Notes: generated from the letters alone by a model not told the origin. DNA of 64,000 nucleotides from Gadus chalcogrammus (GCF_026213295.1 NC_079420.1:4362268-4426267), one strand, 5' to 3'; positions 1 through 14,079 are shown, counted from the first letter of the stretch. A program made the numbers and translations.

Positions 1-2640
1 AATGTTTCATAAAGCAAAGCCAGCCACCTCAGGGGCTATTGTTGGGTGTTGATCCGCTTATTGGGTCGTTTTTTAGGGAATCTAAATGCTATAAGGAAGT
101 GGTGATTCAAAAATACAGAAATATACAGTTCACTCATGGTCATGCTTCCTTAACACTCAATTTACAAAATTGCCCAAAGCCTATTATATCGCTTATTATA
201 CGACTTACGTTTGAAGTGGATACGCAAATAACGTAATCCTATAGTGTTTATACAGTTTATGTCAAATTCTGTACGTTTATTTTCATCAGGGGTAAATGGT
301 TCCACAGCACCCCTAGTGGCGAAGGTCCTCAACACACACCTTACACCGTCACGCACATAAACTGAATCGCTTTAAAGCCGGATAAGGACCAGAAGCCATC
401 AGTTTCCATTCTGCCCACAAATAAAAAAGCTTACATGAGCCCCCCTGTTAGGTTGAAAGGCAGTGTTTCGGACAACACATGGCGACTGTAAGTAGACACC
501 CTTTATTGCAGTCGACCTTTCCAGCGATGCACGTCAGCCCCTGTGATTATTGCTGCGTGTCACAAGCAGTGACTTTAATACTTTTTCTGAGACGTCGCCA
601 ACGGTTTATTTCCGTGTCACGCTCGCGCCTACGAGGAGCCATGCCTTCCCTCGACCGGGGGATGTCACACACTCGTATTAGTGGGTCAGTGCTATAAACA
701 CGAGAGAGCACAGACTTTCTGTTTAATCACCACCATATTCCCCCTTGGCTTGCATGCCAGCACAACCACTCTGCATCGCGTTACGTCCACAAATGGTGCA
801 CTTCAATAAAGCGCTGTACTTATGTTTAAGTGCTATGGCTTTTTTTTTTTCCCGCCTTCTGGTTGTTGTGGAACGCGAGTGTCCATTGTTGACATTTAAT
901 TCTTTATTATCTCGGTTTCGTGATCGTGATAAGGAGCGGAGGCCATTTCGAATTTCTTCGGATGAAAGGTGATTACGAGTAGGGCGGCGCACGTTGCGGC
1001 GATATGTTTCACTTCAATGAAGCTTTCGGGGGGAAAAAAAGCAAAGCTATAGAGCTTGGCTTCCACCGCAACTTCTGATATCCCCTCGCTAGAGTGCTGC
1101 TAGCATTAAGCCAGACCACCGCCACTGCTCGCATTACGACAGCCTTGATGAGACCACAGCCAGTGTGACAATTCCAAAGCGCTGCTCGCTGTCCGGGGAG
1201 CCACCCCAGACCCAATTAGCCGATAATGACAATGGTCGGTTTAAATCACAGTTAGCCAACTGTGCTCACTATAGCCGTACTGTGCTACAGTGCTACCGAA
1301 CAAAGGGCCCTTATGACTAGCATTCTGCAGCGGTCGCAGTAGGACCCATTTACTGCCTAACCGGAAAAAAAAAATAAGAGGGGAAAACCCCATTTACTGG
1401 ACGGTTTATTGGAAAAGGAAAAAAAGGTCCTTCTGTGACTTTTTTTAAGTGCTTTGCCCCGAATATAAACGTCTGTCATTAGTTGTAATTGTTCAATCAC
1501 TTATCATCTTAACTGATTTAATTATAACTGTCATTTCCTGTGAATGTCCTTTCCCCTACCCCCATGCTTTAGTCATTTAAAGCAAAAAAAACAATCCCTA
1601 CTTTGGTAGCCAAGACGTTTCATCTTTTCCTATTCATTTCATAACAAGCAGCCCAGAGATAAGTGAGAGTGAACTGAAACCAGCTGTTTAGCGTGCCAAC
1701 ACCACACGATCCCGTCCAGAGTGTTGTGGGGGAGAGGTTTGCATACGTGGACCCTTATTGGGAGACAGGACCTTGCTGTGGGGAGGGGCGGAGGTGGCGG
1801 CGCTGGTGGTGGTGGTGCCAGTTGAGCAGCGGTTGAGACTTTCATAAGAGTCTGTGAGAGAAAGCAGTGTGGTAGTAGGGCGGGAGGGGATCAAGGGTCG
1901 CGATGATCTCACTCCTGTCCAGAGTAAGCGAGGTCAGCGTTTGCTTTCCAAATATTGTCTTTTATATGAATCGCTGACTGTCCCTTACAGTTAATGCATA
2001 CGATCTTAGGCCCCCACGTCACTGTGAGTTAACTTTGGTTAAAAACAAGACGGGCTACTTACAACAGGATTTTGAACGACAACAACAATCTGCTCATTAC
2101 CTACAAACTGAATGTCAGAATAACGAGCTGCTTCTGACAAACACACACGTAGTGACTGATCTGGATCCAGTTTTGGCGACAGGAAAGAAACGCGAGCGGC
2201 GACGACATCTGTTGAGAAGCATGCCTTTAATGGTGTCACCTCATGGAGTGGAAAAGATAAATAAAACCTAATTCATACCCACCGTGTCGGTACTGCTGGT
2301 GTACGGCAAATATGATGTCAAGGTGGCCCTGGCACGCGGGTTACATGGCGATTTATCGCGAAGTGACCTTTCTGGTTGGCGCCTGCAGGCTAGGCGACAC
2401 CCACAAGTCAAAACTTGTATGAGAACTTCTTTAGGTGATACGATGCGCTAATGAGGAGTTGAACGGATTTAGAATCCTTTGTTTCCCTAATCTGTGTTAT
2501 TTTCAAAGGCTCAAGGACCCTATCTGTGAATCCCTTGTCGCCAGTCATGTGCTCTGTTTTCTCCCAGGACAGCTCTACGTGTTTGAATCCCGGTCCCTGA
2601 TGCTGGCCGCTTTAATGCTGCGTTGTTTGTGAAGTGTGGG
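1..2640. other. Unannotated stretch, no gene seen
   Basis: No frame here is longer than about 90 codons, and none reads like a known protein. Composition is mixed, with scattered homopolymer runs such as the T run near 841 and the A runs near 1365-1430. I see no terminal inverted repeats or recognisable transposon ends. A minus-strand proline-rich frame at 1640-1845 comes from GGT/GGC-rich sequence at 1790-1820 and is not taken as coding. Confidence 0.6.
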
Positions 2641-2645
2641 TCTGT

Positions 2646-2691
2646 GTGCGTGTGCGTGTGCGTGTGTGTGTGTGTGTGTGGGGGGGGGGTT
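2646..2691 (+). repeat. (GTGC)n/(GT)n microsatellite running into a G run
   Basis: GTGTGC units grade into pure GT and then a run of ten G, followed by a TTGGAGGGGG segment. This is an ordinary compound simple repeat. Confidence 0.9.
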
Positions 2692-2984
2692 GGAGGGGGT
2701 TAAATAATACTAATAATATGAAAAGATGCATGAGAAATGAGGGATAAAGAGCTAAGACTTCATGAAAACAGATAGGTCAAAGCAGGTAAAGATAACATCG
2801 CTGAGAACATCTGAAAAAAAACCTCACATATTTGTGTTTCTCTTTTTAAGAAAATAAAGGCCCTTTTCTCAGTGAAACAGGAATAATGGAATAAAGACAT
2901 TACTATGTCTGAAAATATTATTAAGCTACTCAGACAGACAATAATTCATCAAACATCAACAAAAGCAATATTTTACAGTGGACT

Positions 2985-3164
2985 ACAGCCAGGACTACTA
3001 ATGTGTCTTCTTAATGTGTTGCCTATTGTTGTGGTGTTGTTTATTTTTTCCCTTTTGTTTGTCTGTACTGTCTGTAAGTATTCCTTGCTTATTTGTTAAT
3101 CGTCTTTGAGTATTTAGAAAAGCGCTACAAAAAACGGATCAATTATTATTATTATTATTATTAC
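2985..3164 (+). mobile_element. LINE (L2-type) 3' tail fragment
   Basis: The segment ends with TTTGAGTATTTAGAAAAGCG, then CTACAAAAAACGGATCAA and an (ATT)n tract at about 3142-3164. This 'TTTAGAAAAGCGCTAnAAA ... (ATT)n' arrangement is the usual 3' terminus of L2-clade LINEs, and of SINEs that borrow their tails, in teleosts. The upstream T-rich part at 2985-3100 fits a LINE 3' UTR but has no coding remnant, so the 5' limit is a guess. It could instead be the tail of an L2-tailed SINE. Confidence 0.55.
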
Positions 3165-3383
3165 TAACGGATCACAGATATTAGAACTGTATTACGGTGA
3201 GACTTAAGTTTTACATTCATTCACTTCAATCAATGCTGATACACACATTATTATATAGAATTATAGTGATGGTAACAGAAGTTATTTTTTTGTGTCCTGG
3301 ATTACTAGAATCGGTTCAGCAAAACGATTTGCTGAAAAGATTCAACACCCAGAGTTAGGTGTTGAGGTGCTCATTAGCTGTAA

Positions 3384-3426
3384 ATGGCAGCAGCTGAGGC
3401 TGCAGGTGAGTCTGAGGAGGTGAGTT
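3384..3426 (+). other. Candidate first-coding-exon fragment with tandem donor sites
   Basis: An ATG opens a frame reading M-A-A-A-E-A-A and is followed at once by GCAG|GTGAGT, a consensus splice donor with GT at 3406-3407. A second GTGAGT follows 14 bp later, with GT at 3420-3421. N-termini of this alanine-rich kind are common in vertebrate genes. Against it, the base at -3 of the ATG is T, there is no obvious promoter, and the whole signal is only 22 coding bases. It is recorded as a weak candidate only. Confidence 0.12.
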
Positions 3427-3574
3427 GGTTGGATTAAAACAGAGGACGCACGGTTTTGTTGAAGAAACTTCCATGAGAGAACTTTGTGGTTGTAACACTG
3501 TACGCCGGGGAACTGAACGACGGGAATCAAAGCACGGGCTGGTCACCAGGAGACGAGGTGTCGGTGCAGCGTTT

Positions 3575-3577
<3 letters not shown>

Positions 3578-3609
<32 letters not shown>
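3578..3609 (+). repeat. (AG)16 microsatellite
   Basis: A pure AG dinucleotide run of 32 bases. Two short arginine/glutamate-rich frames across it are artefacts of the repeat. Confidence 0.95.
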
Positions 3610-3611
<2 letters not shown>

Positions 3612-4060
3612 GTTCGCCTACTGTGGCTGTGGACCTGTGGTGAGTACCTCACACCTAGCCCTCACGATAGCTGAGATTGCACTAAGTAGTGACAAACTTT
3701 AGGTTACGGGCTGTCCACCCAGATAAATAATGAGTGCGGTAGGTCAGCAACACATGCATTGTATATAAATTGTGTTTGCATGTGTGTGTTTGGCATGAAT
3801 TGAACCTAATTGGTTCAGACGTCATTATTTTTTTCTCAGGGCAAACATATTTATTATGAACGTATTATACATGTAGCTGGAAATTGCAGACTTTCCAGAC
3901 GTTAATGAGCAAGGCAAAATGTAGTCGGGCTACGGCAGTCCACCATATAATTTGAACACCCTTGGGGTCCACCCGTCAAGCAGGCCAGGTCAAAGGTCAC
4001 GGTTCATAGGTCATGCCACAATGGATTCTGCAACCGTAAATATCTTCTCATCTAATGAAA
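3610..4060. other. Unannotated stretch, no gene seen
   Basis: Non-repetitive DNA with no long frame. A GTG|GTGAGT donor-like sequence lies at about 3636-3646, just after the AG array, but no coding frame supports it. Confidence 0.6.
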
Positions 4061-4063
4061 GCC

Positions 4064-4590
4064 TGATCTGGCCCAGTTTTAAAAAACAACAACAATCTGG
4101 ATCAAATTGATCCGGATTTGGAAATCCCATGTTCTGCTATCCAGGATCACCTGATCCATCTTACTTTTATGCCAATTTTTAAAGGAACACTGGAATCCAA
4201 ATTTCAGGATAACCAACTGAATCCACCCTTCCGATGGGATCAGGATAATCCTGTTTTTTTGGATCAAATAGATCCCAAACCGAGTTCAAGATTTTTACTA
4301 ACCCAAAGGGCAGGTTTGATCGAGAACAAATGTCAGATCGGATTACATGATCTGATTTTAGCTCTGATTCCCTCTTTTGCTTTGAATAATCCATTTCCAA
4401 GACTCGATCCAATCCTTGATCCGAAATCCCACAGGATTACTTTTGAAAATCTGGTCCCTGAGGTTAACAAAGACAAGCTGCCAGTTTAGGATATGAGGAT
4501 CGTGGTGAACAAGTCGAGTCTGGAATCACTGGAAACAGCATATGAATTTGACTAAATCGCACCAAGGTTCAAATTGAACGGATCTTTCCA
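4064..4590. other. GATC-dense block with inverted GGATC/GATCC pairs and GGATTA cores
   Basis: Thirteen GATC tetramers occur between 4064 and 4422, where about 1.4 would be expected by chance, and two more follow by 4583. Several form inverted pairs: GGATCAAATTGATCC at 4099-4113 is a perfect odd palindrome, and GGATCACCTGATCC and GGATCAAATAGATCC repeat the pattern. Four TAATCC/GGATTA cores lie at 4246, 4340, 4387 and 4434. These match the established core of K50 homeodomain proteins (Otx, Pitx, Gsc). A 123-codon plus-strand frame (4118-4489) and a 77-codon minus-strand frame overlap here. I recognise neither, and mirror-like composition may keep both open. It could be a cis-regulatory element, an old repeat, or an unknown small coding unit. 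Confidence 0.5.
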
Positions 4591-4970
4591 CAGTTCTCTG
4601 CTTATTTAGTGTAATACTTGAAATGAACTGTTTAAGTTCTGTGTTTTAAAAAGAGCCACCCAGATAAGAAATATTGACCATTGCAGATCAGGTGTGGTGG
4701 AAAAAGTGCAGAAAATGAAAACGTATATTTTCCCCGGTAGCCCTGTCTAGACTATGAATGAACCACTTGCACTGCATAATCCTTGTGATGTTATAACATA
4801 GAAGTACGGTTGATCACAGAGGGGAATAATGGCCAAACTCTCTGGGGCCCCCCCTCCCGCAAGGGTCACAAATTATCAACGATATTGGCAGCGGTGACTC
4901 AATGTGGAAAAACTATAAAACGGATGTTACACACGCGCACACATGCACGCGCACGCACACACTTTCGCAT

Positions 4971-5153
4971 TCAAAGAGCGAGGAAAGCAAAAGAAAGGAA
5001 CATGAGGGAGAGGAAAAAAGATTAGCAAGAAACACAACCACAATCAAAGAAAGAGGATGGAAAGGAGGGGGGGAAGAGGCTAGAACGAAAGAAACAGACT
5101 TCAATAATGAAGAAAGAAAAAAACGAAAGAGACACAAAGAAAGAATAAAACAT
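4971..5153 (+). repeat. Purine-rich (A/G) tract
   Basis: For about 180 bases the plus strand is largely A and G (GAAAG, GAGGA and AAAGA words) with few pyrimidines. The lysine/arginine-rich plus-strand frame at 4902-5174 is a by-product of this bias. Such tracts can form triplex (H-DNA) structures, but nothing here shows that this one does. Confidence 0.7.
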
Positions 5154-5256
5154 GTCATGCTACATACACAGTAAACCCCTTTTACTCGTTTCTTTTAATA
5201 TAATTTCAGGTTGTGTTATTTGACTTCATCTACATGTCGGTCCTTGAGGCACATAC

Positions 5257-5358
5257 CTCATCTCTTGAGGTCCTCCATGTCTCTTCCCCGATTCCCTCTG
5301 GGATTGGAGAGTTGTTCCATGCTCTTTCCCAGAGCTCAGGGTCAGGAGAGGTCGTCAT
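5257..5358 (-). other. Candidate minus-strand coding exon with GTATGT donor
   Basis: On the minus strand an ATG (complement of 5356-5358) opens 34 codons with coding-like content: acidic residues, four tryptophans or prolines in non-repetitive context, and peptide words such as DPELWERAW and PIPEGIGEE. The last codon GAG is followed directly by GTATGT, a good vertebrate 5' splice site. The open frame extends upstream (in the minus sense) to about 5457. I do not recognise the protein. The seen facts are the frame and donor; that it is an exon is inference. It could be a decayed transposon ORF. Confidence 0.2.
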
Positions 5359-5505
5359 ATTGGGGCCTGTATGGTGTCCTCTGGGACACTTACGCTCGAC
5401 GCAGCCGACAAAACGGGGTTCAGTCAGTTTGGCAGGTGTGTTTATGCTCTTGTCCAAATTGCTGTTTTTAGTGAGTCACTTGCTTGCGGTTTTGGGCTGT
5501 GATTC

Positions 5506-5636
5506 TACATAACTAACTAAGTAACTGACCAACTAACTGACTTACTAGCTTGCTCACTAACTAACTAAGCACCATACTCACTAACGCATGAACTAACTAG
5601 CTAGCTAACTAACTTACTAACAAACTAACTAACTGG
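5506..5636 (+). repeat. Degenerate (AACT)n tetranucleotide repeat
   Basis: AACTAACT units, interrupted by GTAACTGACC, TTACTAGC and similar variants, recur for about 130 bases. This is an old, decayed microsatellite directly left of a MITE copy. Confidence 0.9.
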
Positions 5637-5650
5637 AGTGTGTGTGGTTC

Positions 5651-7960
<2,310 letters not shown>

Positions 7961-7977
7961 GGGGGGGGGGGGGGGGG
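7961..7977 (+). repeat. Poly-G run (17)
   Basis: A homopolymer of 17 G following CTCGGA. Such runs are prone to length error in assemblies. Confidence 0.95.
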
Positions 7978-8139
7978 CAGGGTTCATTCTATTTTTTATA
8001 AGCTTAATCAGCTGAAATGAAAATATCTTTCCCTGTGCTTTGAGTATTTTCTTTTGCATTGTCAAGGAAACATCTGGTCGATAGTTGTTTTTGACTGCTG
8101 TTGTTGATGTTTGATTTGTAGCCAGTGCCTCGTTATACA

Positions 8140-8845
8140 CCGATCAGGGCTCGGTTTCCCGATAAGGTTCTCTCTTAGGGCGCTACGAAGACTCCTAGAT
8201 TTAGACTTATCAAAGTTGTTTACCTCTATAGGCGTGGTTCCTGAACGCTCTCTTAGGAGTCTTCTTAGGGAACACTCCTTACGTCGTTCGTAAACGGTGC
8301 CGTCCAGAAAGAACGTGCTGAAATCGATTGCTCAGAGATCGAGTTTCCTTTTATTATATTATAATAAATATTGCAGTCTTTGCGAATAAAACATTGCTCG
8401 AAATCCTTCTAGTAGGCTTAAACATTTATTTAACCATGGGCGATATAGACAATTATATACGATTGAGGCATGTATATGATTTATTTCGATTGAGATGTTC
8501 TTCCACTTCTAATTGAATCAGAAGTATCCATGTAAACACGGCTAGTGTCAAGGCATGCACAATTCTGAAAGCAATTTGTGAAATTTGTAAATTGACAAAC
8601 AATTTGGCTCTGAGGGGCGAAGAAGGGTCTGCCGGCCTGTCTTCGGAGATCCTCAAAGCTGGGGATGTCCTCGCAGCTAGGGATGGGGAGCGCCTGGCCT
8701 GAGAGCGTCCAGCATCACCTCTTCAAGGTCGATGCCCCCAGAGATCCCATCACAGGAGATCTCCCCTTTAATCGCGAGCGCCTTACCCTCAATCTGTTAG
8801 AAGCCGGTCTTCTAAATTAAGGAAATTATACTGGGAAACGAATAA
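8140..8845. mobile_element. Candidate Harbinger-like transposon relic
   Basis: The left part starts GCTCGGTTTCCCGATAAGG and holds two diverged direct copies of a CTCTCTTAGG...GACTCCTAG motif (8170-8190 and 8249-8275). The right end, read on the minus strand, is TTCGTTTCCCAGTATAATTT, which matches the left end in the CG(G)TTTCCC core and several later bases. Between them the minus strand (about 8640-8790) reads a short acidic peptide with a GGIDLEEV word, of the type found near the C-terminus of the Myb-like protein carried by fish Harbinger elements. That family link is from memory and is inference. The 3 bp target duplication expected of Harbinger was not found. Confidence 0.3.
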
Positions 8846-9535
8846 ACCATTACAAGAAACGAGTGAACATAATAAGTGGTCGAAAGACTTTTTCCTACCA
8901 CCGCCTCTTTCCCTTGGCATTTAGCTTTCACCTGACAGACACACACTTGCTGGCGGTGCGCAAAGCCCGCACACAGACCCCTACAGGTAACAAATCAAAG
9001 CAGACTCAGCATAAACAGTATTATATAGGCCAATATAAGCTAAATAAACTTGTTTTGTAGCTTTCATTAAAAAAATTCTATTTTCCTAAATAATCAACAA
9101 GACACCTTTTGTAAACAGAAAATCAATAGCCTAATTTGAACGACTCCTAAGGATGTGATTGCCTCAATCTCTTCTGCTGTTTTCTATATTTTCTATATAT
9201 TTTTTAAAATCAGTGTTTTTTTAAATCACATACGCTACTCTCTCTGCTGTCCTGCATGACTATCTTTTTATTTTGTGCTTAGGTGTTTCCAGCAATTATT
9301 TTCTTCATGAATGACTTAAACCCATTGGTGAAACACAACACTGCCAATGTCCAATGTGGCAGTTCCATGCGACAAAACAATCAGGGACTCTAGTGCTGAC
9401 GCCTTGATCTCAGGGCCGGTAACTGTAGTGAACTTGCACTGAATAAAAGCTCAACCGGTCGGACTGTCCCACCTGCCTGTTTGAGTCTGAGGGTATCGAA
9501 CTATGGCGGTATCCCAGGCAGTTGGAGGGGTTGCT
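8846..9535. other. Unannotated stretch, no gene seen
   Basis: Mostly AT-rich DNA with no repeat structure and no frame above 83 codons. The frame at 9410-9661 (minus) runs on into the minisatellite to the right. Confidence 0.6.
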
Positions 9536-9946
9536 GAGTCTTTTTTGACTGCACCTTCCTTCCAGAGGAAGTAGGAATGTACTGGTGGGAGGTGGAGAAG
9601 TAAACTGGACAAAACAATGTTGGACCCGGAAACGAACTTCAAGTGTATTCTTGCTTTTCAATCTTCACAAGTGCTTCCGAGTCTGCTTTGACTACACCTT
9701 CCTTCCAGGGGAGGTATGAATGTACTTGTGGGAGTTGGAGAAGTAAACTGAAAAAAACTGAAATTAACTTCAAGTCTATTCTTGCTCTTCGATCTTCATA
9801 GATGCTTCCGAGTCTGTTTTTTAACACCTTCCTTCCAGGGAAGGTAGGAATGTGTTGGTTGGAGGTGGAGAAGTAAACTGAAAAAAAACAATGTCGGACC
9901 CGGAAATGAACTTCGAGTGTATGCTTGCTCTTTGATCTTCACAAGC
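9536..9946 (+). repeat. Three-copy minisatellite, period 131-143 bp
   Basis: Copies start at 9536, 9679 and 9810 with GAGTCT and run to about 9946. Each contains the conserved words CACCTTCCTTCCAG, TGGAGAAGTAAACTG and CTTGCT(C/T)TTC..ATCTTCA. A fourth partial start (AAGTCTGTCTCC) follows at about 9948 and then diverges. On the minus strand each copy encodes a variant of the peptide HSYLPWKEG, but in different frames and interrupted, so a repeat protein is unlikely. I do not recognise the unit. Confidence 0.85.
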
Positions 9947-9974
9947 CAAGTCTGTCTCCTGTGGCGTGTATTTT

Positions 9975-10010
9975 GAGGCAAGGCAACTTTATTTATATCG
10001 CACTTCAACT
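9975..10010 (-). mobile_element. LINE 3' end fragment, minus strand
   Basis: GGCAAGGCAACTTTATTTAT followed by ATCGCACTT is the complement of a GTGCGATATAAATAAAGTTG-type terminus. It closely resembles the end of the L2 fragment at 32.7 kb (CTATATAAATGAACTTGACTT). Only the terminal ~36 bases are recognisable. Confidence 0.45.
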
Positions 10011-11896
10011 CAGTCTCGACGCTTACTGCTGAAAAGGGTTGGGTTTGACCATCTATCTCAAGGATACCAACCGATTAACCAGTTGAAATTGGGTTTTATT
10101 TAGCTGGGAGTCCAACCCCAAACCATTGACTCGACTATCCTGCTTCTCTAGGTAAAAACTGGCTTTGGCAAGGACACAACATTTAAATGTTTGTTTGAAT
10201 GCCTGTGTATGACATCGCTGTGAGATTCTAATGGTGTCATATACCGGATCAACCCTTGAAGAGTAAACAGGGTGGCTCACTGCCTGGCTCAAAGCCGATT
10301 GGCCAGCTCCAAGGACTTGTCTGCACTTACCAGAGTAAGCGCTCATAAATAAACGAATACATTATATACTGACTACTATATAAACAAAGTATTGAGATTA
10401 GTGTTGGTGTCGAAAGAAAAACAAATTTTGAACACCGCTTTAATACAATTTGTGAAGGCTCTTATGGGGCATCAAGTGCATCATTGAGTGTGATTTAAAT
10501 CCACATTAGGGACTCAACTCTTTAATCCACACAAAAGCACAGTGTTTCGCAACCCATTTCCACAACATAATATAAGACAAGACGACACATGTAGCATTAC
10601 ATTCCTTTTGTATATTCCTTTCAGTCACACAAAGGATACAAAACCTCATCGCCCCGAAACAACCAGTTGTTGATTTTCTTTAAGTGTCGCCAATTCCACA
10701 GTATTCATGGCTCCCTCGTCCACCCTCTCGATCTCTCTAAAAGGCTTTGGAAAATATCCAAAGTGCCTCCCATTCACCCTTCAGCACTCGCGGAGAAGAG
10801 GAGCAGAATTTACAGCAGCGGGTACGTCTAAGTGCTGAAAGTTACATCCGACACTCTCAGCCACGACCAACCTCTACACTGCCTACACTGCTTTCAGAGT
10901 CCATTGCTCCTTATCGCTGCTTTAAAAAATGAGCTTGGCTGTCAATCATTGTGCTCAAAGCCAGCTGGCCGAGGCTCAGAGGTCATTCGTGATCTTGACC
11001 CTGACTGTGACTTTCCGAGGTAACCGAGAAAGTTGTGCTGGCGTCATAATGCGGCGATTTGAGGTTCATCTTTCTCCAGCGATAGCAACCACATACGTAT
11101 AGCGTTCCCTGTCCATTGTGCGGTCTGGGACAGAAGCGCTTTGGAGCACTAATGGGCGTACCCTTTTGTGTTGCGCGCCCTGAGTTGTTTACAAGGCGAG
11201 CTCACAAAGATTGTGTGAGGTCGCTGTTTACCTTTCCCATAGGCTATGTGTAGGATGACTTAAATGTCAAGGTACAGTTTGTTACAAACTCTGAACTACG
11301 TTGATTAATAATTAATATTAAGTGATAGGTCAGGATGAACAGAGATAACAATGCGGAGAGAGCATTGTTCGTCAATGAAATAATTATTTAAACTGATGGA
11401 ATACTTACGATAGGACAAAAGGCCTTTTTCTTTAATATCTTGAAGGAGCTTAGTTTTGGGAATAAACGGACCAATTGTTTTATCGAACAGGACAGACATC
11501 GACTTTTGGAGATTAGCTCCTAAGTCCTCGTCCTTAACTCCTAACCCCTTTTAACCTTACTAATAGTATTTTACGATAATGGTTTTCGCAAACTTTTGCA
11601 ATAATAAACCGTGTACCCTTGAGCCTTTTTAATTTAACTGCCGGATACACCGTTGAAAGAACACATAGAAGAACACGTCTTGCATAAAATATATGTATAG
11701 AATAAAAGATTTGCTTTTCCATGCCCGGTAGGCATACAGTTTTATTAGATTTGATCTGTTTCTATTTGTTTTTTGTTTGTACTGAAATCGTGTTAGTATT
11801 AAAGTGTGTGTGCATTTCAATGGTTTGGCTATGTGCTGGGGAAGTGTTTCACAAACAGAACTAGACAGACATACAAACACACATGCAGCCTTGTAC
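10011..11896. other. Unannotated stretch, no gene seen
   Basis: No frame longer than 97 codons. On the minus strand ATGAGCGCTTACTCTG|GTAAGT (near 10325-10346) places an ATG 16 bases before a consensus donor, but nothing else supports an exon. The rest is plain, moderately AT-rich DNA. Confidence 0.55.
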
Positions 11897-11897
11897 A

Positions 11898-11928
<31 letters not shown>
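11897..11928 (+). repeat. (ACGC)8 microsatellite
   Basis: Eight ACGC units, followed by a short ATGC run (11931-11944). The frame with alternating Thr-His-Ala-Arg residues is a repeat artefact. Confidence 0.95.
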
Positions 11929-12050
11929 CCACATGCATGCATGCGCACACACAGAGACACACAATCCAATATTGAATATTGAGCGTATTTTGTGTCCTAA
12001 ACAGGTAAACCACCTTCCAACACTGCACAGCCATGCAAGAACTTAACACT

Positions 12051-12062
12051 GCCCTCTAGTGG
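12051..12062 (-). promoter_or_regulatory. CTCF core-motif match
   Basis: The complement reads CCACTAGAGGGC, a full match to the established CTCF core CCASYAGRKGGC. A single 12 bp match is expected by chance now and then in 64 kb, so occupancy is unproven. Confidence 0.3.
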
Positions 12063-12404
12063 AGAGGGCTAACCTTGCAGGTTCATCAGCCAGCCTCCTC
12101 ATCCTTCAACAATGCTCCCCATCTAGCGCATGAACCAAATCCTGAGCTAATCCAAATGGGTTACCAAAACACCGGAAGTTCTCACCAGATTTTGCTCCAT
12201 GGGAAAGTTTGGATAATAAATGCCATAGGCTGGAAGATTTCCCCCTTCCACAGTTATTCAAGGTAATAAAATCAGCCATCCTGTGACTCATTCACATAAA
12301 CAAAAATCGGGCAGAGTAAACAAGTCATTTCCTCCGCTGTCTTATGGTGAGAAATGGTGTGGATGGGTTAAAAGCAAAACATGCCCGCTATCTCTCTTTC
12401 TCCC

Positions 12405-12485
12405 TCAATATTCAAACTCCAACTAAGCTTTATTGGCATAGAAGAAGAGCTTTTACATTGCCAAAAGCACAAAAGTAAGATAAAA
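12405..12485 (-). mobile_element. Non-LTR retrotransposon 3' tail, minus strand
   Basis: TAAGCTTTATTGGCATAGAA followed by ACATTGCCAAAAGCAC is the complement of a tail carrying a CCAATAAAGCTT polyadenylation-like signal. The same tail type occurs at 16603-16680. This pattern is widespread in teleost LINE 3' ends; the family is not assigned. Confidence 0.4.
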
Positions 12486-12506
12486 TACATCATACTAACA
12501 ATCAAA

Positions 12507-12930
12507 ATCTCTCTCTCTCTCTCGCTCTCTCTCTCATATTTTACAGAAGATATTTTTCCGCCCACTGATGTTTTTAAGCTCCTCTTTCCCTCTGGTTCTC
12601 TCCTCAACCGTCTGTTTTCTCTTGCTCTCTCCCTCTCTTCCCTTATTCCCCTCCTCTGCATGTTGTCTGTACAGCAACAGCAGCGAGATCTATGACCGCT
12701 TGCTCTCTCCATCTCCCTCTTTCCCTCTCTCTCTCGTTTGCTGTTAAACCTCTCTCTCTCTCCCTTCATCTCTCCTCCCTACCTCTCTGCTTTGCTGATT
12801 AATCTCATCTCATCTCAGCTCTCGCTCGGCTCTCTCTCATCCACACACTGGAAGTCTCTGGCTCTATCTCTCAGTGACTGTCGATCTCTCTCTAGCTCTT
12901 TCTCTAAGACTCTCTCTCTCTCCCTCTCCC
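12507..12930 (+). repeat. CT-rich low-complexity region
   Basis: TCTCTC runs at 12510-12535, 12725-12770, 12880-12930 and elsewhere, separated by unique CT-biased sequence. The serine/leucine-rich plus frames and arginine/glutamate-rich minus frames come from this bias. Confidence 0.85.
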
Positions 12931-13102
12931 ACCTGCAGATTCTGTGATCTGGCGGAAGTCTGGAACCCCCGGGGGGGGAGGAAGTAGAAGTTGGAGAAGT
13001 GTGTGTGTGTGGTGGGGGTGGTTCAGGGAATGTACCTCTCCACTGAGACCCCCTGTGCATTAGACCTTCCTGGGATCTGTTACAGTAATATGGGCTCACC
13101 GC

Positions 13103-14079
<977 letters not shown>

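Noticed and set aside
11881..11950. Short regularly spaced repeats that could suggest a CRISPR array
   Set aside because: They are a contiguous (ACGC)n/(ATGC)n microsatellite without spacers, in vertebrate DNA.
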